Source: Nymphaea colorata | Taxonomy: Eukaryota > Streptophyta > Magnoliopsida > Nymphaeales > Nymphaeaceae | Reading direction: 5' to 3' | Length of the DNA: 64,000 nucleotides | NCBI RefSeq assembly: GCF_008831285.2 | Contig: NC_045150.1 | Coordinates: 13,375,868-13,439,867, forward strand | Shown here: positions 46,093-57,400 of the stretch, piece by piece | How positions within the stretch are numbered: position 1 is the first letter of the stretch | Layout of the letters: every line of letters begins with the position of its first letter | Notes under the pieces: generated by a model | Seen by the model: only the letters and a program-made list of their open reading frames with translations | Told to the model about the DNA's origin: nothing | Databases searched by the model: none | Translations under genes and position numbers: made by a program

Positions 46093-47233
46093 ACTTACCA
46101 TCATCCTCCCCTCCTTTTTTCATACCGCTACGCATTTCCCCGTACTCTCATCCTCCATCAGATGCACATACATGCCTCCATCCCATCCATGCATGCAGCG
46201 TGTGACTCGTTCCCTTGCCACTGTGGGCCCCACTCCTTCCCCCTGCCCGGATGATTGTCCACTTCCTAAGGGCTCGTTTGATGTACAGGAAGAATTTAAC
46301 GTGGTAAATTTACCATGGTAAATTTTTTTGAAAAAATTTACAGGATGAAATTTCTCCCTCTTCCAATCTGAGGCCTTGTTTGATGCACAGGAAGAATTTA
46401 ACGTGGTAAATTTAACCCTGTTTAATGCACATGAAAAATTTAACGTGGTAAGTTTAACCTTGTTTGATGCACAAGAAGAAATTTATGTGTTTCTTGTGCA
46501 TGAGAATGACTTGTAGTCACCAGAAGTATTCTATTAAAATGCTTAATTGTTAGTAAGTGATGCCACTGCATGAGAATGTCTTGTAGTCGCCAGAAATGAT
46601 GAATATGTCTTATTCTTGCACTGTGGATAGCGAGATGAGGATTGGTGCATACTAAAGGTTTTGTAGCAGTTTCTAATCCAATTCACAACAAGGGTATTCC
46701 GTCAAGCAGTACAAGTTTGACTTTGCCTTGTGTTGCAGAACTGCTTCTTATGTTGCAATATTACATAGTAAGATCAAAATCATCCTCCTGCTTTTGTTAT
46801 ACAGATGGGCATGAAAATGGGTCAGATAAATGCTTGGAAATGCCATTTTAAGGTTACACCCCCAAATCCCCTTGCATTTAGCTATGCTGAAACTGACCCT
46901 TTGGTACCCTTGTCTACAACATCCGTCGAAACATAAACCATCTTTAATTTGCTGAAACTGACCCTTCAGGCATTTCATCAAACAAGTGTTCTGCACTTCG
47001 GACTTCATCACCACCAACTTCATCCTGTTTCCCATTCAGAACTCCCATCCGCCATTGAGGCTGTCGTTCAGCAACTCCCCGCTCCCTCCTCATCCTGTTT
47101 CCTTCCACAACTTCCCCCTCCTCATCCTGTTTTCTCTCCACAACTTCCCCAACCAACTGCTCCCCACATCCCGTCCTCTGCCTCGCCTGCTCCGAATCCG
47201 GGTGCCACAGCTGGTTGCAACATAAACTGTGGA

Positions 47234-47355
47234 ACAGAGGGCCAACGAGAACTGCATGTAATCAATTGAGAACGCACCACAGAGGGCCAGCCAGAACTGC
47301 ATGTAATCAATTGAGAACGCACCACAGAGGGCCAGCCAGAACTGCATGTAATAAC
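47234..47355. repeat. 45-bp tandem repeat, three copies
   Basis: ACAGAGGGCCA.C.AGAACTG starts at 47234, 47279 and 47324. The third copy is truncated. 45 is a multiple of three, which keeps several frames open. Confidence 0.92.
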
Positions 47356-48016
47356 TATGCATCGGTAATTTTGAAACATACTGAAAGGATAAAAGAAGAG
47401 CAGACACAAATTCTAAAACGATGAACCAAGGGATGCCAAAAAAAATAATTTATTGCAGATTTGACAAAACTGACTTCTCAATCTTGGCACCACGAACTTC
47501 ATCGACGTCATGGGGATCCCTTTCCTCCTCCGACCTCCCTCGCAAGTACCGGCCTCCCTCCAAAGCCCTAATATTCCTCGACTCGTTGTTTACCCTGACC
47601 TTCATTCTGTTGTGCCACTCAAGTCCTCCAATTCCCTTTCTTCGTCTCCCATCTCCGTTCTGGCCTCCTCTTTCTTCGCAAGCTCCTTTACCTCAAGAGC
47701 CTACGGTATAACTCCTCGGCGGCCATTGCGAAGAACCCCAATCTCTGCACCGTCAAGTCTTGCTTCCCATGGCCTCATCTCCGGAAAGCCCTAACCCGAT
47801 GCCCGCGAGGGAGCTCGTCGACTGCGGAGGAAGCTCCTCAGCTGCCGCCCACCATTCCAATCCGGCGAACCATGGCCCCCCATTGACAGCGCCTCTCTCA
47901 ACCCCATAACCTCTGGACTCGGTTGCTGAGGACGCATGGGAGGCTTGGTGGGGAAGAAAGGCCTTCTGCTGGAAATGGCTCAGCCCGAGGAGGGGAGCTG
48001 CGACGGCGGAGCAGCG

Positions 48017-48125
48017 ATGGTGAAAGCGGCAGTCCAGCGGGGTGAGCAATGGTGAGAGCGGCAGTCGAGCGGGGTGAGCGATGGTGAGAGCGGCAGTCGA
48101 GCGGGGTGAGCGACGGTGAGAAGTG
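48017..48125. repeat. 32-bp tandem repeat, three full copies and a partial fourth
   Basis: ATGGTGA.AGCGGCAGTC starts at 48017, 48049 and 48081, with a partial copy at 48113. Confidence 0.92.
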
Positions 48126-48310
48126 AGAATGCGAAGGAGGAAGAGCTGCGGAGGAAGTCGAGCGGGGTGAAATTTCACCCGCTCCCATTTGTGTTGAGCG
48201 GGTGAAATTTCACCCTGTTTGTTGGGTTTTCAACCGGGCGGGTGAAATTTCACCCGCCCGTACAGATTTTCCCCTCTCCACAGGATTTCACTCGCCCATC
48301 AAACGGGCCC

Positions 48311-49116
48311 TAAGGTCCTCAAAACGTGAAATTGAAAGAAATATATTTTCTGAAATAATGAAATGAGAAAAATATTTTTGATTCTCATAAATATATTTGT
48401 GTTTGATGATAAAGAAAGATATTTTGTAAAAAATATGGAGATCTTAGATGCATGGTTCTCAAAGTCATAATGTGCTAGAACGACAGATTCAGGGTGGGTT
48501 CCATGTTAAATTAAACACTCAAAATCGAACTATATCTATTAACTGAGCTATTATATTTTCTTATTTCTTTTCTAGAAGATAGAGAATTTTTAGTTTTTAA
48601 AAGTTTTTCTGTTCTAAACCTCTAACATGTTGTGCAGAATAATAAGAACCAACTCATGTGTTTTAAACATAAGTTGAGACATTCTGTGTTTCAAGGAGAG
48701 TGACAAAGCTCCCCTCCCCAAAAACAGTTTGGGCTTTGGGATTGAGCAGAACTATGACATCACCAATTTATCATAAAAAATTAGGCAAGTATATGAATAC
48801 AGAACAACAAAACAGAGAAACAGGAAATAATAGAGGATATACTGCAGAAATTGGTTATAGGAGCAGACTAAAGTAAACTAAGAAACATGATATACTGCAG
48901 AAATTGGTTACAGGAGCAGACTAAAGTAAATTAAAAAACAGTGAGATGCAGTATCAGAAATGCCTAGTGACATAACCCCCAGATGGGTTAGAATAGTTGA
49001 GTTAAGAAAAAGAAAAAAACGCCAGGGTCAAGAACAACAAAACAAAATATTTGTTCTAATCAGCTATCGATATATAACAAAAAAAAAAGTACCGTTGAGA
49101 AAAAAAAATATTTGTT
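48311..49116. other. AT-rich spacer with a short tandem duplication
   Basis: GATATACTGCAGAAATTGGT occurs at about 48836 and 48890 in a duplicated unit of about 55 bp. No gene is recognisable. Confidence 0.6.
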
Positions 49117-49349
49117 CTAATCAGTTGAACATTCTTCTGTTTTTTCAATTCCAAGACATTCAACGGTCAACAGTTTCTTTTCCTCATATTCACATGAAAT
49201 TGCTTGTTTCCCAAGTTCTGATTCACCTTCATCAGAATATTCTACAATTCCACCATCACCCAATATGGAGAGAACCTTTGCAGCAGCCTTCTCAGCCTTC
49301 TGTTTCTGATTGTTCACAATCTCGAGCTGTGTCTCTAATTCATAAACCT
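49117..49349 (-). CDS. Terminal exon of an unidentified coiled-coil-type protein
   Basis: Read on the minus strand after an AG at 49350-49351, the exon encodes VYELETQLEIVNNQKQKAEK, then AAAKVLSILGDGGI and an acidic tail ending CSTD and a stop at 49117. The heptad-like N-terminal part suggests a coiled coil. I feel it belongs to a conserved plant family but cannot name it. Upstream on the minus strand (49590-49700) is a possible first exon (ATG near 49662, donor GTAAGT near 49600), itself caught in the 251-bp tandem duplication beside TNL copy 2. The exon is uninterrupted; whether it belongs to a working gene is unknown. Confidence 0.45.
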
Positions 49350-49600
49350 AACAAAGAAGACCAGGCTACCAGCAAAATTAAAATACGCAAAACTAAAGTT
49401 AAAAATGAACACCAACATATTCGAACCAGGCCCAACAATAGGCATATGTGATGAACCCAATCCCAACAATAGAAATCAGCAAAAGCATGAATAATCAGAA
49501 AAACCTAAAAATCACCAGAGCATGACACCCAACAACAAAATTTGCACAAGAAAGGAAACAGACCGAATCGAAGACAATAAAATGCAGTCGACGGCACTTA

Positions 49601-50061
49601 CGAGAACACCCAAAAAGGAATACATGAAAACCCAACAAAACTTCTATTCTGCAACTGCGACGGGGCATAGAAGTTACCGGGAGGAAAAGAAGGGGAAACA
49701 AACACAGTGAGGAATACTTGATACAAGCTTCGTCAAGATGGAGGGATCTTATCAGGATCTACCTGAATCGTTGAAGTTCCTGAGGTGGTGGCAGTGTCCA
49801 TTGAAATAATTGCCGATCATCATATGAACATTGTAGTGCTCGACCTGACAGAGAACACCCAAAAAGGAATACATGAAAACCCAACAAAACTTCTATTCTG
49901 CAACTGCGACGGGGCATAGAAGTTACCGGGAGGAAAAGAAGGGGAAACAAACACAGTGAGGAATACTTGATACAAGCTTCGTCAAGATGGAGGGCTCTTA
50001 TCAGGATCTACCCGAATCGTTGAAGTTCCTGAGGTGGTGGCAGTGTCCATTGAAATAATTT
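49601..50061. repeat. 251-bp tandem duplication fusing a minus-strand fragment to TNL sequence
   Basis: The unit starting GAGAACACCCAAAAAGG occurs at 49601 and 49852. Each carries about 110 bp of the minus-strand gene fragment followed by about 100 bp of TNL LRR exon. The second unit is interrupted near its end by the TRIM at 50067. The duplication must postdate the junction between the two sequences. Confidence 0.88.
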
Positions 50062-50066
50062 CCGAT

Positions 50067-50386
50067 TGTTGAAAAACATAAAGCAATAACATAAAAGAAC
50101 TTAGGAGATTAACGTGGAGCATATTTTCTTTACCCACGGAAGGCCATCGGCCTTGACATTGACAAAGTATGCCAATCCCTTATATAGGCATTACAGATGA
50201 GATAACTCCTTATTTTAAGGAGCTGTTACAAGATATTCATTATCAACAAAACCGTTCCTTGATTTTTGCTGTAACTGTTTCCATAATCCATCACCTTGAT
50301 TTTTGCCATGATCCTTTCCAAACGATCCTTACCATGATGCTGGCATCCTTATCATATGTGTTTGCCGTTAACCATCATTCTTTTCA
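50067..50386 (-). repeat. 3' LTR of the TRIM
   Basis: TGTTGAAAAACAT...TTTTCA, matching 50616-50935 with three visible differences. Confidence 0.95.
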
Positions 50387-50603
50387 CCTTCCCTCAAATT
50401 GGACGGCGTTTCACAAAGTCCAAATTTGCCATGGAGATTTTGTGGAGGCATTTCATGCTTTGGCAGCAATTCAGAAATCTCAAGCTTGATTTTTTGAATA
50501 TTTTGTTCACAGGATCGAGTCCTCGCTTTGATGAAGAAGGCAGCGATCTCTTTGGCCGTCTGCGAGCCATCTTTGGGCTTTGATCTTCTTCTTCAAGCAT
50601 CCT

Positions 50604-50615
50604 GCTCTGATACCA
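50604..50615 (-). promoter_or_regulatory. Primer-binding site of the TRIM
   Basis: The complementary strand reads TGGTATCAGAGC, directly adjacent to the LTR at 50616. Confidence 0.92.
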
Positions 50616-50935
50616 TGTTGAAAAACATAAAGCAATAACATAAAAGAACTTAGGGGATTAACGTGGAGCATATTTTCTTTACCCACGGAAGGCCATCGGC
50701 CTTGACATTGACAAAGTATGTCAATCCCTTATATAGGCATTACAGATGAGATAACTCCTTATTTTAAGGAGCTGTTACAAGATATTCATTATCAACAAAA
50801 CCGTTCCTTGATTTTTGCTGTAACTGTTTCCATAATCCATCACCTTGATTTTTGCCATGATCCTTTCCAAACGATCCTTACGATGATGCTGGCATCCTTA
50901 TCATATGTGTTTGCCGTTAACCATCATTCTTTTCA
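50616..50935 (-). repeat. 5' LTR of the TRIM
   Basis: 320 bp, same ends as the other LTR. Followed on the right by the duplication CCGAT. Confidence 0.95.
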
Positions 50936-50940
50936 CCGAT

Positions 50941-51618
50941 CATCATATGAACATTGTAGTGCTCGACCTGACATAGAGCATCATAGAGGAGTTTCTAGGT
51001 CCAAGTGTGACTCACTTATGGCCTTTTCGTTACTTCCACCCCCAGGAGGGGAACTACTCGCAGACGTTCAGCCAATTGAAAGTCCTTATTCTCAAGAATT
51101 GCAAGAACCTCAAGAGCACCCCCGATTTTAGGCTGATTCCAAACACAACCAAATTGGTATTTGAAGGGTGCGCCATGCTGGGTCAAGTCCACGAATCGAT
51201 CGGCGATCTCCAAAGGTTGGTGTGCTTGAACTTGGGAGACTGTCATTCTCTAAAGAAAATACCTGATAGCATCTATCGGCTAAGTTCTTTGGAGAAGCTC
51301 ATCCTGAGCGGGTGTTGGTCACTAGGGGAACTCCCAGAAGAGATTGGCAGGTTGATGTCTTTAAAGGTGTTCCAATTAGGCCAAGGGTATATGCAAAGAC
51401 TTCCACAGTCTGTTGGCCTGTTGACAAACCTGCAGGAGCTGAAAGGCGCAGATTTGAAGACCATCCCAGACATTTCGAATTTGCAAGCCCTGCGACGTTT
51501 ACGTCTGAGCGGATGCTTCCAGCTGATGGATGTTCCTGGCCTGAGCAAACTGAGATGCCTAGAGTCCCTGCAACTCAACGGCTGTGATGCACTAAGGGAC
51601 ATGAATGACATGATGAAG
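50941..51618 (+). pseudogene. TNL disease-resistance gene copy 2, LRR exon
   Basis: It continues the LRR exon to the right of the TRIM. The frame reads VVLDLT, then TAG where copy 1 has GAG (Glu), then continues in the same frame with EEFLGPS, LKVLILKNCKNLKSTPDF, LIPNTTKLVFEGC, HESIGDLQRLVCLNLGDC and RLSSLEKLILSGCWSLGELP, ending MMK before a GT at 51619. Unlike copy 1, the LRRs from 51007 onward form one open frame of about seven repeats. The nonsense codon, the TRIM, the 251-bp duplication and the lack of TIR/NB-ARC exons make it a pseudogene. Confidence 0.9.
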
Positions 51619-52227
51619 GTAACTTCTTTACACATTTATATATCAGTATCATTTTCATATACTTCTTGTCGGCCTGCATTCTGTTTTATCGATCGTAGAG
51701 TAAAAAGTAAAAATCTTTTTCTATGGGTCGTCTTATTAATACCTTACAAAGCGGAGCAATATGAGTGTTCACTCGGGTGCATTGTTTAGGTGACCTTTCA
51801 TATGCTATCGCTTGCGTGCCTCTTTTGATGGCATAGAAGCGCTGAGCATGGAGTTGGTTTCAGGACCAAAATTCCTTTTTTTTTTTTTTTTGTTCTAGAT
51901 AAGTTGAATCTAACTCGATCCATGTAAACAGAACCCCGAAATTATTGGGGCCGTGTGGCCCATAATCAGGGGTGTGACCTGCCAGCTTCTTAACAAGAGT
52001 AGCGTGTTTTTTTTTGCTTGAGCAATATTTTGCCTTTACATACATGTTAGATTGGCAACCATCTTATCCGTTGTCCAACATTACCCTATTTTGCCTTTAC
52101 ATACCTGTTAGTTAGGCCAAGATTGGCGACCATCATATCAGCTTGACTGGCCCGTATAAGCCAGGTAATAGCTCGGTGGCAATATTTCGTAAGTGTCCTG
52201 CACAAAAGTTTTATCTTTAGGCCCAAC

Positions 52228-52937
52228 TAGGGCTGCACACGAGCCGAGTTGAGCTTGAGCTCGGCTCGACTCATGTTTAGTGAGCTTGATCGACTCGAGC
52301 TCATCACGAGCTTCTCATCATCAACTCAAGCTCGACTCGAGAAGCTGCCACCAAGCTCAAGCTCGACTCGAGCAGCTCGTTTATTTTTTCTTCACACGGT
52401 GTCATCGGTAATAGCACATGCCATGAGCAGTGCAAAGCTTCTTCATGCGCTCTTTTCCATTATGGTGATGTCCTTGGTAATGGCATGTGGTAATGGCACC
52501 TGCCATGAGAAGTGGTTAAAGGCCGGAAGAAAAAGTGAGGGCGAAAAAAGAGGAAAAAAGGAAGACGAACTTCGTGAGGGAAGAAAAAAATGGGAGGGAA
52601 AATGAAAATGGTGATTGATTGATTGGAAAGCAAGATGATGAAATTGAGGTTTAACAATGAAAAAAGAAAATGAAGTGTGGCTGCGTGGGTAAAAATGGAG
52701 GGAAAATTAAAAAATACAAAACAAAAAAGAAAAGAGAAAATAAAAACGTGAAAAAGAAAATAGAGATTAAAGTTGAGCCAAGTCGAGTTAGTCTAACTCG
52801 AACTCGGCTCGTTAACATACTCGAGTTTACATTTAAGCTTGAGCTTGACTTGTGTCAAAACGAGTCGAGCTTGAGTCGAGTTTACTCGAGCGAGTTCGAG
52901 TCGAGCCTGAGTTGGCTCGACTCGTTATGCAGCCCTA
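52228..52937. mobile_element. hAT-like MITE in TNL copy 2, 710 bp
   Basis: A perfect 10-bp terminal inverted repeat TAGGGCTGCA lies at both ends. It is flanked by GGCCCAAC (52220-52227) and GGCCTAAC (52938-52945), 7 of 8 matching. TNL copy 1 has the unoccupied site GACCCAACCGCTT near 43952, which confirms the insertion. Subterminal sequence is dense in GAGCTCGACTCGAG-type palindromic motifs. No transposase. The interior is purine-rich (52500-52770). Confidence 0.9.
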
Positions 52938-53084
52938 GGCCTAACCGCTTAAACTGCGTTGTAGGTCGGTTCACTTCGATTGTGTACATGTACCTTGGCC
53001 GATTATCGTTTATATGTGCTCATATCAAATATATATATTTTATTAAATGTGCATGTATATATTCTGTATCTAATCTTATTTTAA

Positions 53085-53705
53085 ATGTGCACCTACCAGG
53101 AGGCCAAATTCAAACATTGTGAATATCTCACCATTCCTGGACAGCCGATTGATTCTTTCGGCTCCAAATCTCCACGCGGACTATGGACATGGACATGGTC
53201 ATGGTCGGTATGGACATGGTCGGTGACGGTATCTTTTTCTCTCCCCAACGTGCCTCGCCGAGGCAACACTTACACTACTGTTCTTGTTGAGGACCACGTG
53301 CCACGGTCTTATAGAGTAACTCAGGTTAAGGCCGAGAGGCATGATAATTCTAGGATAATCTTTGGACGTGTAGAAAGTGATGAGGCACAGATTGAACCGG
53401 AAGAGATGATACATATCAGGATAATCTTTGGACGTGTAGAAAGTGATGAGGCACATATTGAACCGGAAGAGATGATACATATCGTCTGTGGTGGAGCTTT
53501 CATCCCTCAGAAGTTGGAGGATGATAAAGGGAAAGGAGTCATGGTAAAAGGTGGGAAGGGCACTTTTTTTGTGTGTCATAAAGTGATAGGGAGCGACATT
53601 CAAGTTGAAGGGTGCACCGTTGCTATTGTTGACACCGACACAACTCAGAATCCCAAGTACAAAGAGAATGATGGGGCCTTTGAGCCTTTTTGGGTGGTGA
53701 ATTAA
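53085..53705 (+). pseudogene. TNL copy 2, C-terminal (post-LRR, C-JID-like) exon
   Basis: An open frame reads EAKFKHCEYLTIPGQPIDSF, then VTVSFSLPNVPR and DHVPRSYRVTQVKAERHDNS. It continues to two copies of a 22-residue unit RIIFGRVESDEA.IEPEEMIH, then VCGGAFIPQKL and a long tail. The opening fits the post-LRR beta-rich domain of TNL proteins. A short repeat (TGGACATGG, WTWSWSVWTW) precedes the core. The frame is open, but it is linked to a pseudogene upstream and reads to 53705 as one exon at most. Confidence 0.6.
53352..53483. repeat. 66-bp in-frame tandem duplication in TNL copy 2
   Basis: AGGATAATCTTTGGACGTGT occurs at 53352 and 53418. The units differ at one base (CACAGATTG versus CACATATTG), changing Gln to His. 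TNL copy 1 has lost most of the unit. Confidence 0.93.
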
Positions 53706-54441
53706 TACCTCTTATTCACCCCAAAGAGATGGGAAGAGATACCGAAGGATCGACGTCACGTTCAAAGCGGAAAGCGACTTCCAAGGTACCCTTTTTCGTA
53801 TCGAATTGCACAGGAGGCGACGACCGTGAGATCCATGGGTTTGTTTTTGGTTACACATATGTCGAGTGTATCGGTGGCAACCTTTGACTGGTTTGCTGTT
53901 GATGGGGGTGGGTGTAAATTAAGAACAATATTCAGCCTTATTTTTCATGTAGTATTCAATCAATATTTGTAATATTTATAAAATATATCGTACTTGAAGC
54001 GTGGATCGGTCACCTGATACATATCGACTTCTGTAAACCACTTTAAGGAAAAAGTTTTAAACAATATTTGTATTAAATATTGTTATATATTGAAAAGAAC
54101 TTTTTATTTGCTATTAAATTAATAACTTAACTATATATCTCAGTTGTTAAAATTAGAAAATTTAAAACATATTGAATCATAGAAAGTATACAATATATCT
54201 GTCTAAAACAAAAAAAATAAAGGATAAATAACAAAACAACATAAAACTATTAGAAACATATCAATATTTCCTAATACTTATATTAATTATAACTAATGGG
54301 TTTTAACCATACCAAATATCAGTGATTTAAATCTTTAAAGTAATAGGACTTGTAAACATTGATGATTTAAACTATCCTTCAAACGGAGCACTATGTGATA
54401 TATAAAAATTTAATGACAAGAGAGAGAAACTCTTTAAAAAT

Positions 54442-57400
54442 GGTGGACTAGGCATTGTTTTTGAAAAAAATCATTTCAAGGTCGATCGGTTTTGTTATTC
54501 CGGTCGAAAAGGGCTTCTCATCCCTACTGCCACCTCCTACCTTGTTGTGTGTGTAAGAAACCAATGAAGAACAGAGAGAGAGAACGAGAAGCGAGTGAGT
54601 GGAAGATGAGGGACGGCGAGAGAAGATAATTGTGTCGTGGAGCAAGCAACAGGGAGACAATTTAGAAGGCATCCTTTTTTTTTTTTTTTAGTTTGGAAAG
54701 GAGAAACACAGTTTAGGGTTTCAATTTTGAGGGAAAACGAAAGGCATTTGAGGTGCTGCCTTCAATTTGCTCTATGCATCATGCACTTTCTTCAATCTTT
54801 AGAACATTGGACGATGCTGCTGTCCATCTCCTTGTCTGTCACATTGGACGATGTGTGGCCCACAATTTGTTGGGGACTGAATAATCTGAATTGGGTCAAG
54901 TCTGAGGGCCCCACATGAATAATGTTAATTTAAAACATATAAAATGCATGTATGATTTTTCATGACTTCACAAAATTACGTCAAAAAGGTCGTTAATATG
55001 TACCATTCATTCTTCTGTCTAAACAAAAAAAATTCCAGCTAACAAATAAAACGACTTCCAAACAAGATTCTATGCCCTTCAAAACTATAAAGGAAGTCAA
55101 AGCAAAAAAAAATACATACAAAAGATCAACAAATATTTATAATATCAGCCTTCATTGAATTTTCAAAGACTGCATAAAAAAAGTCTGGTGCTCCGAGTAA
55201 GAACACTGAACTGGTGACATATCAATTTTTCCAGATGCCTTGGCCAGGTCGGTTCGAACCAGCTGAACCCCCATTTACAAACTCGATGAATTTAAAGCTT
55301 GTACATCATTTTTAAAGTTAAATTTTAAATATAGCTTTAAAATGGAACCTCAGGGGCCACCACGTGGGCAACAAACTATTAATGATAAAAAAATTGAAAA
55401 AAATAAATAATAAATAACTCTCATTAAAAGAGGAAAGCAGCTACATGCTCCTCCCCATCTTTCCCTTTCACCAAATCTACCAAATAAATAAATAAATAAA
55501 ATTTCATAACCCCTTCTCATTAAAAGAAGGGAGAATACTCGACAAGAGGGTAGCGGTTGCAACCCGTAGCCGTTGCAACCCACCTCCACCTCTTTCCTTT
55601 CCCCTCCCGATGTAGACTGGAAAGAGAGGAGGAGGGCTGTCTTCCTTACCACAAAAAGAAAAAAATCCAATATAAAAAAACTTTTTGGTTTGAGTCATGT
55701 ATTTTATTTTGCTGTTACAAAAAAAAACATTGATCAGAGAAACAGCCGGTCAGTATTCAATTATAGACCAGTTCCATACACACACACACACACACAACAC
55801 ACACAATATATATATATATATAATATATATATATATATATGCAGTTCCAGTATTTCTGTCTACTACAGACTTTTCCAGCAAATTAGGTAGGGTAGCTTTG
55901 TTTCTTTTCTTGTCATCTCTGTATGAATGTTTATCGTTTTTCTTTACTTTTGTGTTCACGTAAATTTTAGATGTGATTAATGTAGATCCAGCATGTTCGA
56001 ATCCTTAAGCGATGCCAAATTCATATTACGTGATGATTCTGAGCTTTGTCCAAAATTGAATGTGATTTACGAAGCAGTTCTAGATTCTTTGTCAAAATTC
56101 GTTCTTCTATATGCTCCTTCAAAAATTAGGAACTCGAAAAATACACCTTCAAAAATCATTCCGTATAGTGGAGTTGATTCTTTGATGTGTTGGTTTATGC
56201 TTCAGGCCAATTGCATGATTTTAGCAGGGTATGTGCTCTCCTATTCATATTTTTAAAAATAGTTTGTCTCTGCCTCACCCTGTTTGAAAACCGAATCCTG
56301 TTTTTCTGCACATGGTCAACATCAAAAACTCATAACTCTTGGCCACACCATTTTCAGACATGTCCATGTTCTGTTCTGTTTTTATAGAACATGCATTTGA
56401 AGGTCCCTGAAATTCAAAACCAAATCTTTTTCCATCTATTTTTTGAAAATTGTTCTTGTAGATTGGTGTGAATCACCAAGTTAAATATGAATTTCTTATA
56501 CATGGTTCTTATTCATATATACTAAATGTCTAATTAATTCTAAGTTAGTTTAGATTATGTTGTATTAATGCTTGTTGCATTGCATATAGCTTGAATTCAT
56601 GTCGCATATCGTGAAACTTTGAAATCACTTAGATTTTAGGTCCATATTTATATTAATTACTCAAACAATCGTATATGTGATGCGATGGCACTCATATATG
56701 AACTTGGACCTATTTAATGTGCATATAACACACATTTTTTTCATGAATTTAAAAAAAAAATGCACGATTTCAAATTTGGACCTACGTTACAAAATGATTT
56801 CCAATGCAATCCTGCTGGAGGGAGGCCCCGGACCATTTCATTGAAGAACTATGGACAATATTTTACAAAACGATTTGAAAACCTCAATTTTAGATTAGAT
56901 TGAGATCCAAACCCTACAGTCAAAAGCCACTTGTTGCCTAGGCGATTTGGTGTTCATGATCAATACCGAACACCAAAACCTCTACTAAGTCTACAGATTT
57001 AGGTGTTTTCCCGAGGAATTGGACTCGATCAGTGAAGGATCCAAGAAAGTATCATCAAAACCCGGATTATGATAAAAAAACCAAATTCGATCTTGTTGAA
57101 ATACATGATGTTGAGAATTTGAGTTGAAGTATCAAATGTAGAACTAGTAAGGTAGAACGAGTCGATATTCATTCAATAAATTCAAAATTATGATCAATAG
57201 ATCCAAAACAGTGTCTTTGCATTCTTAGTATTAAATCTATGTATGGTTGTAGATCAGGATTGGATAGACGACTAAACACATTAGATGAAATTTTAAATAT
57301 AGAATTGAGATGAGTCGGATCCTAGGAACGAGCCTCGTTAAAGAACATAAAGATCCAAATGATCTCTCGGTGAGTATTGATAAGCGGACTGACAATTATA

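Larger units (their letters stand above)
46270..48310. mobile_element. PIF/Harbinger-like element, 2041 bp, non-autonomous
   Basis: The left terminus GGGCTCGTTTGATG and the right terminus (complement) GGGCCCGTTTGATG match at 13 of 14 positions. Both are flanked by TAA (46267-46269 and 48311-48313), the 3-bp target duplication typical of PIF/Harbinger. The left terminal motif plus AGAATTTAACGTGGTAAATT is repeated several times at 46270-46500. The right side (48170-48260) has the palindrome GGGTGAAATTTCACCC repeated. No transposase is visible. The interior (46950-48150) is GC-rich and gene-like, possibly captured host sequence. Confidence 0.75.
50067..50935 (-). mobile_element. TRIM (terminal-repeat retrotransposon in miniature), 869 bp
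   Basis: Two 320-bp LTRs (50067-50386 and 50616-50935) flank a 229-bp interior with no coding capacity. The primer site (50604-50615; TGGTATCAGAGC on the minus strand) is next to the right LTR, and a polypurine stretch (GAGGGAAGG on the minus strand) is next to the left LTR. The 5-bp duplication CCGAT lies at 50062-50066 and 50936-50940. I count three differences between the LTRs, so it looks recent. It interrupts the TNL copy 2 LRR exon. It needs proteins from another retrotransposon to move. Confidence 0.95.
49713..54441. repeat. Segmental duplication, copy 2
   Basis: Counterpart of 40786-45339. It begins inside the LRR exon at AATACTTGATACAAGC and carries the LRR exon, intron, C-terminal exon and AT-rich tail in the same order and orientation, plus a TRIM and a MITE of its own. 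Confidence 0.88.
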
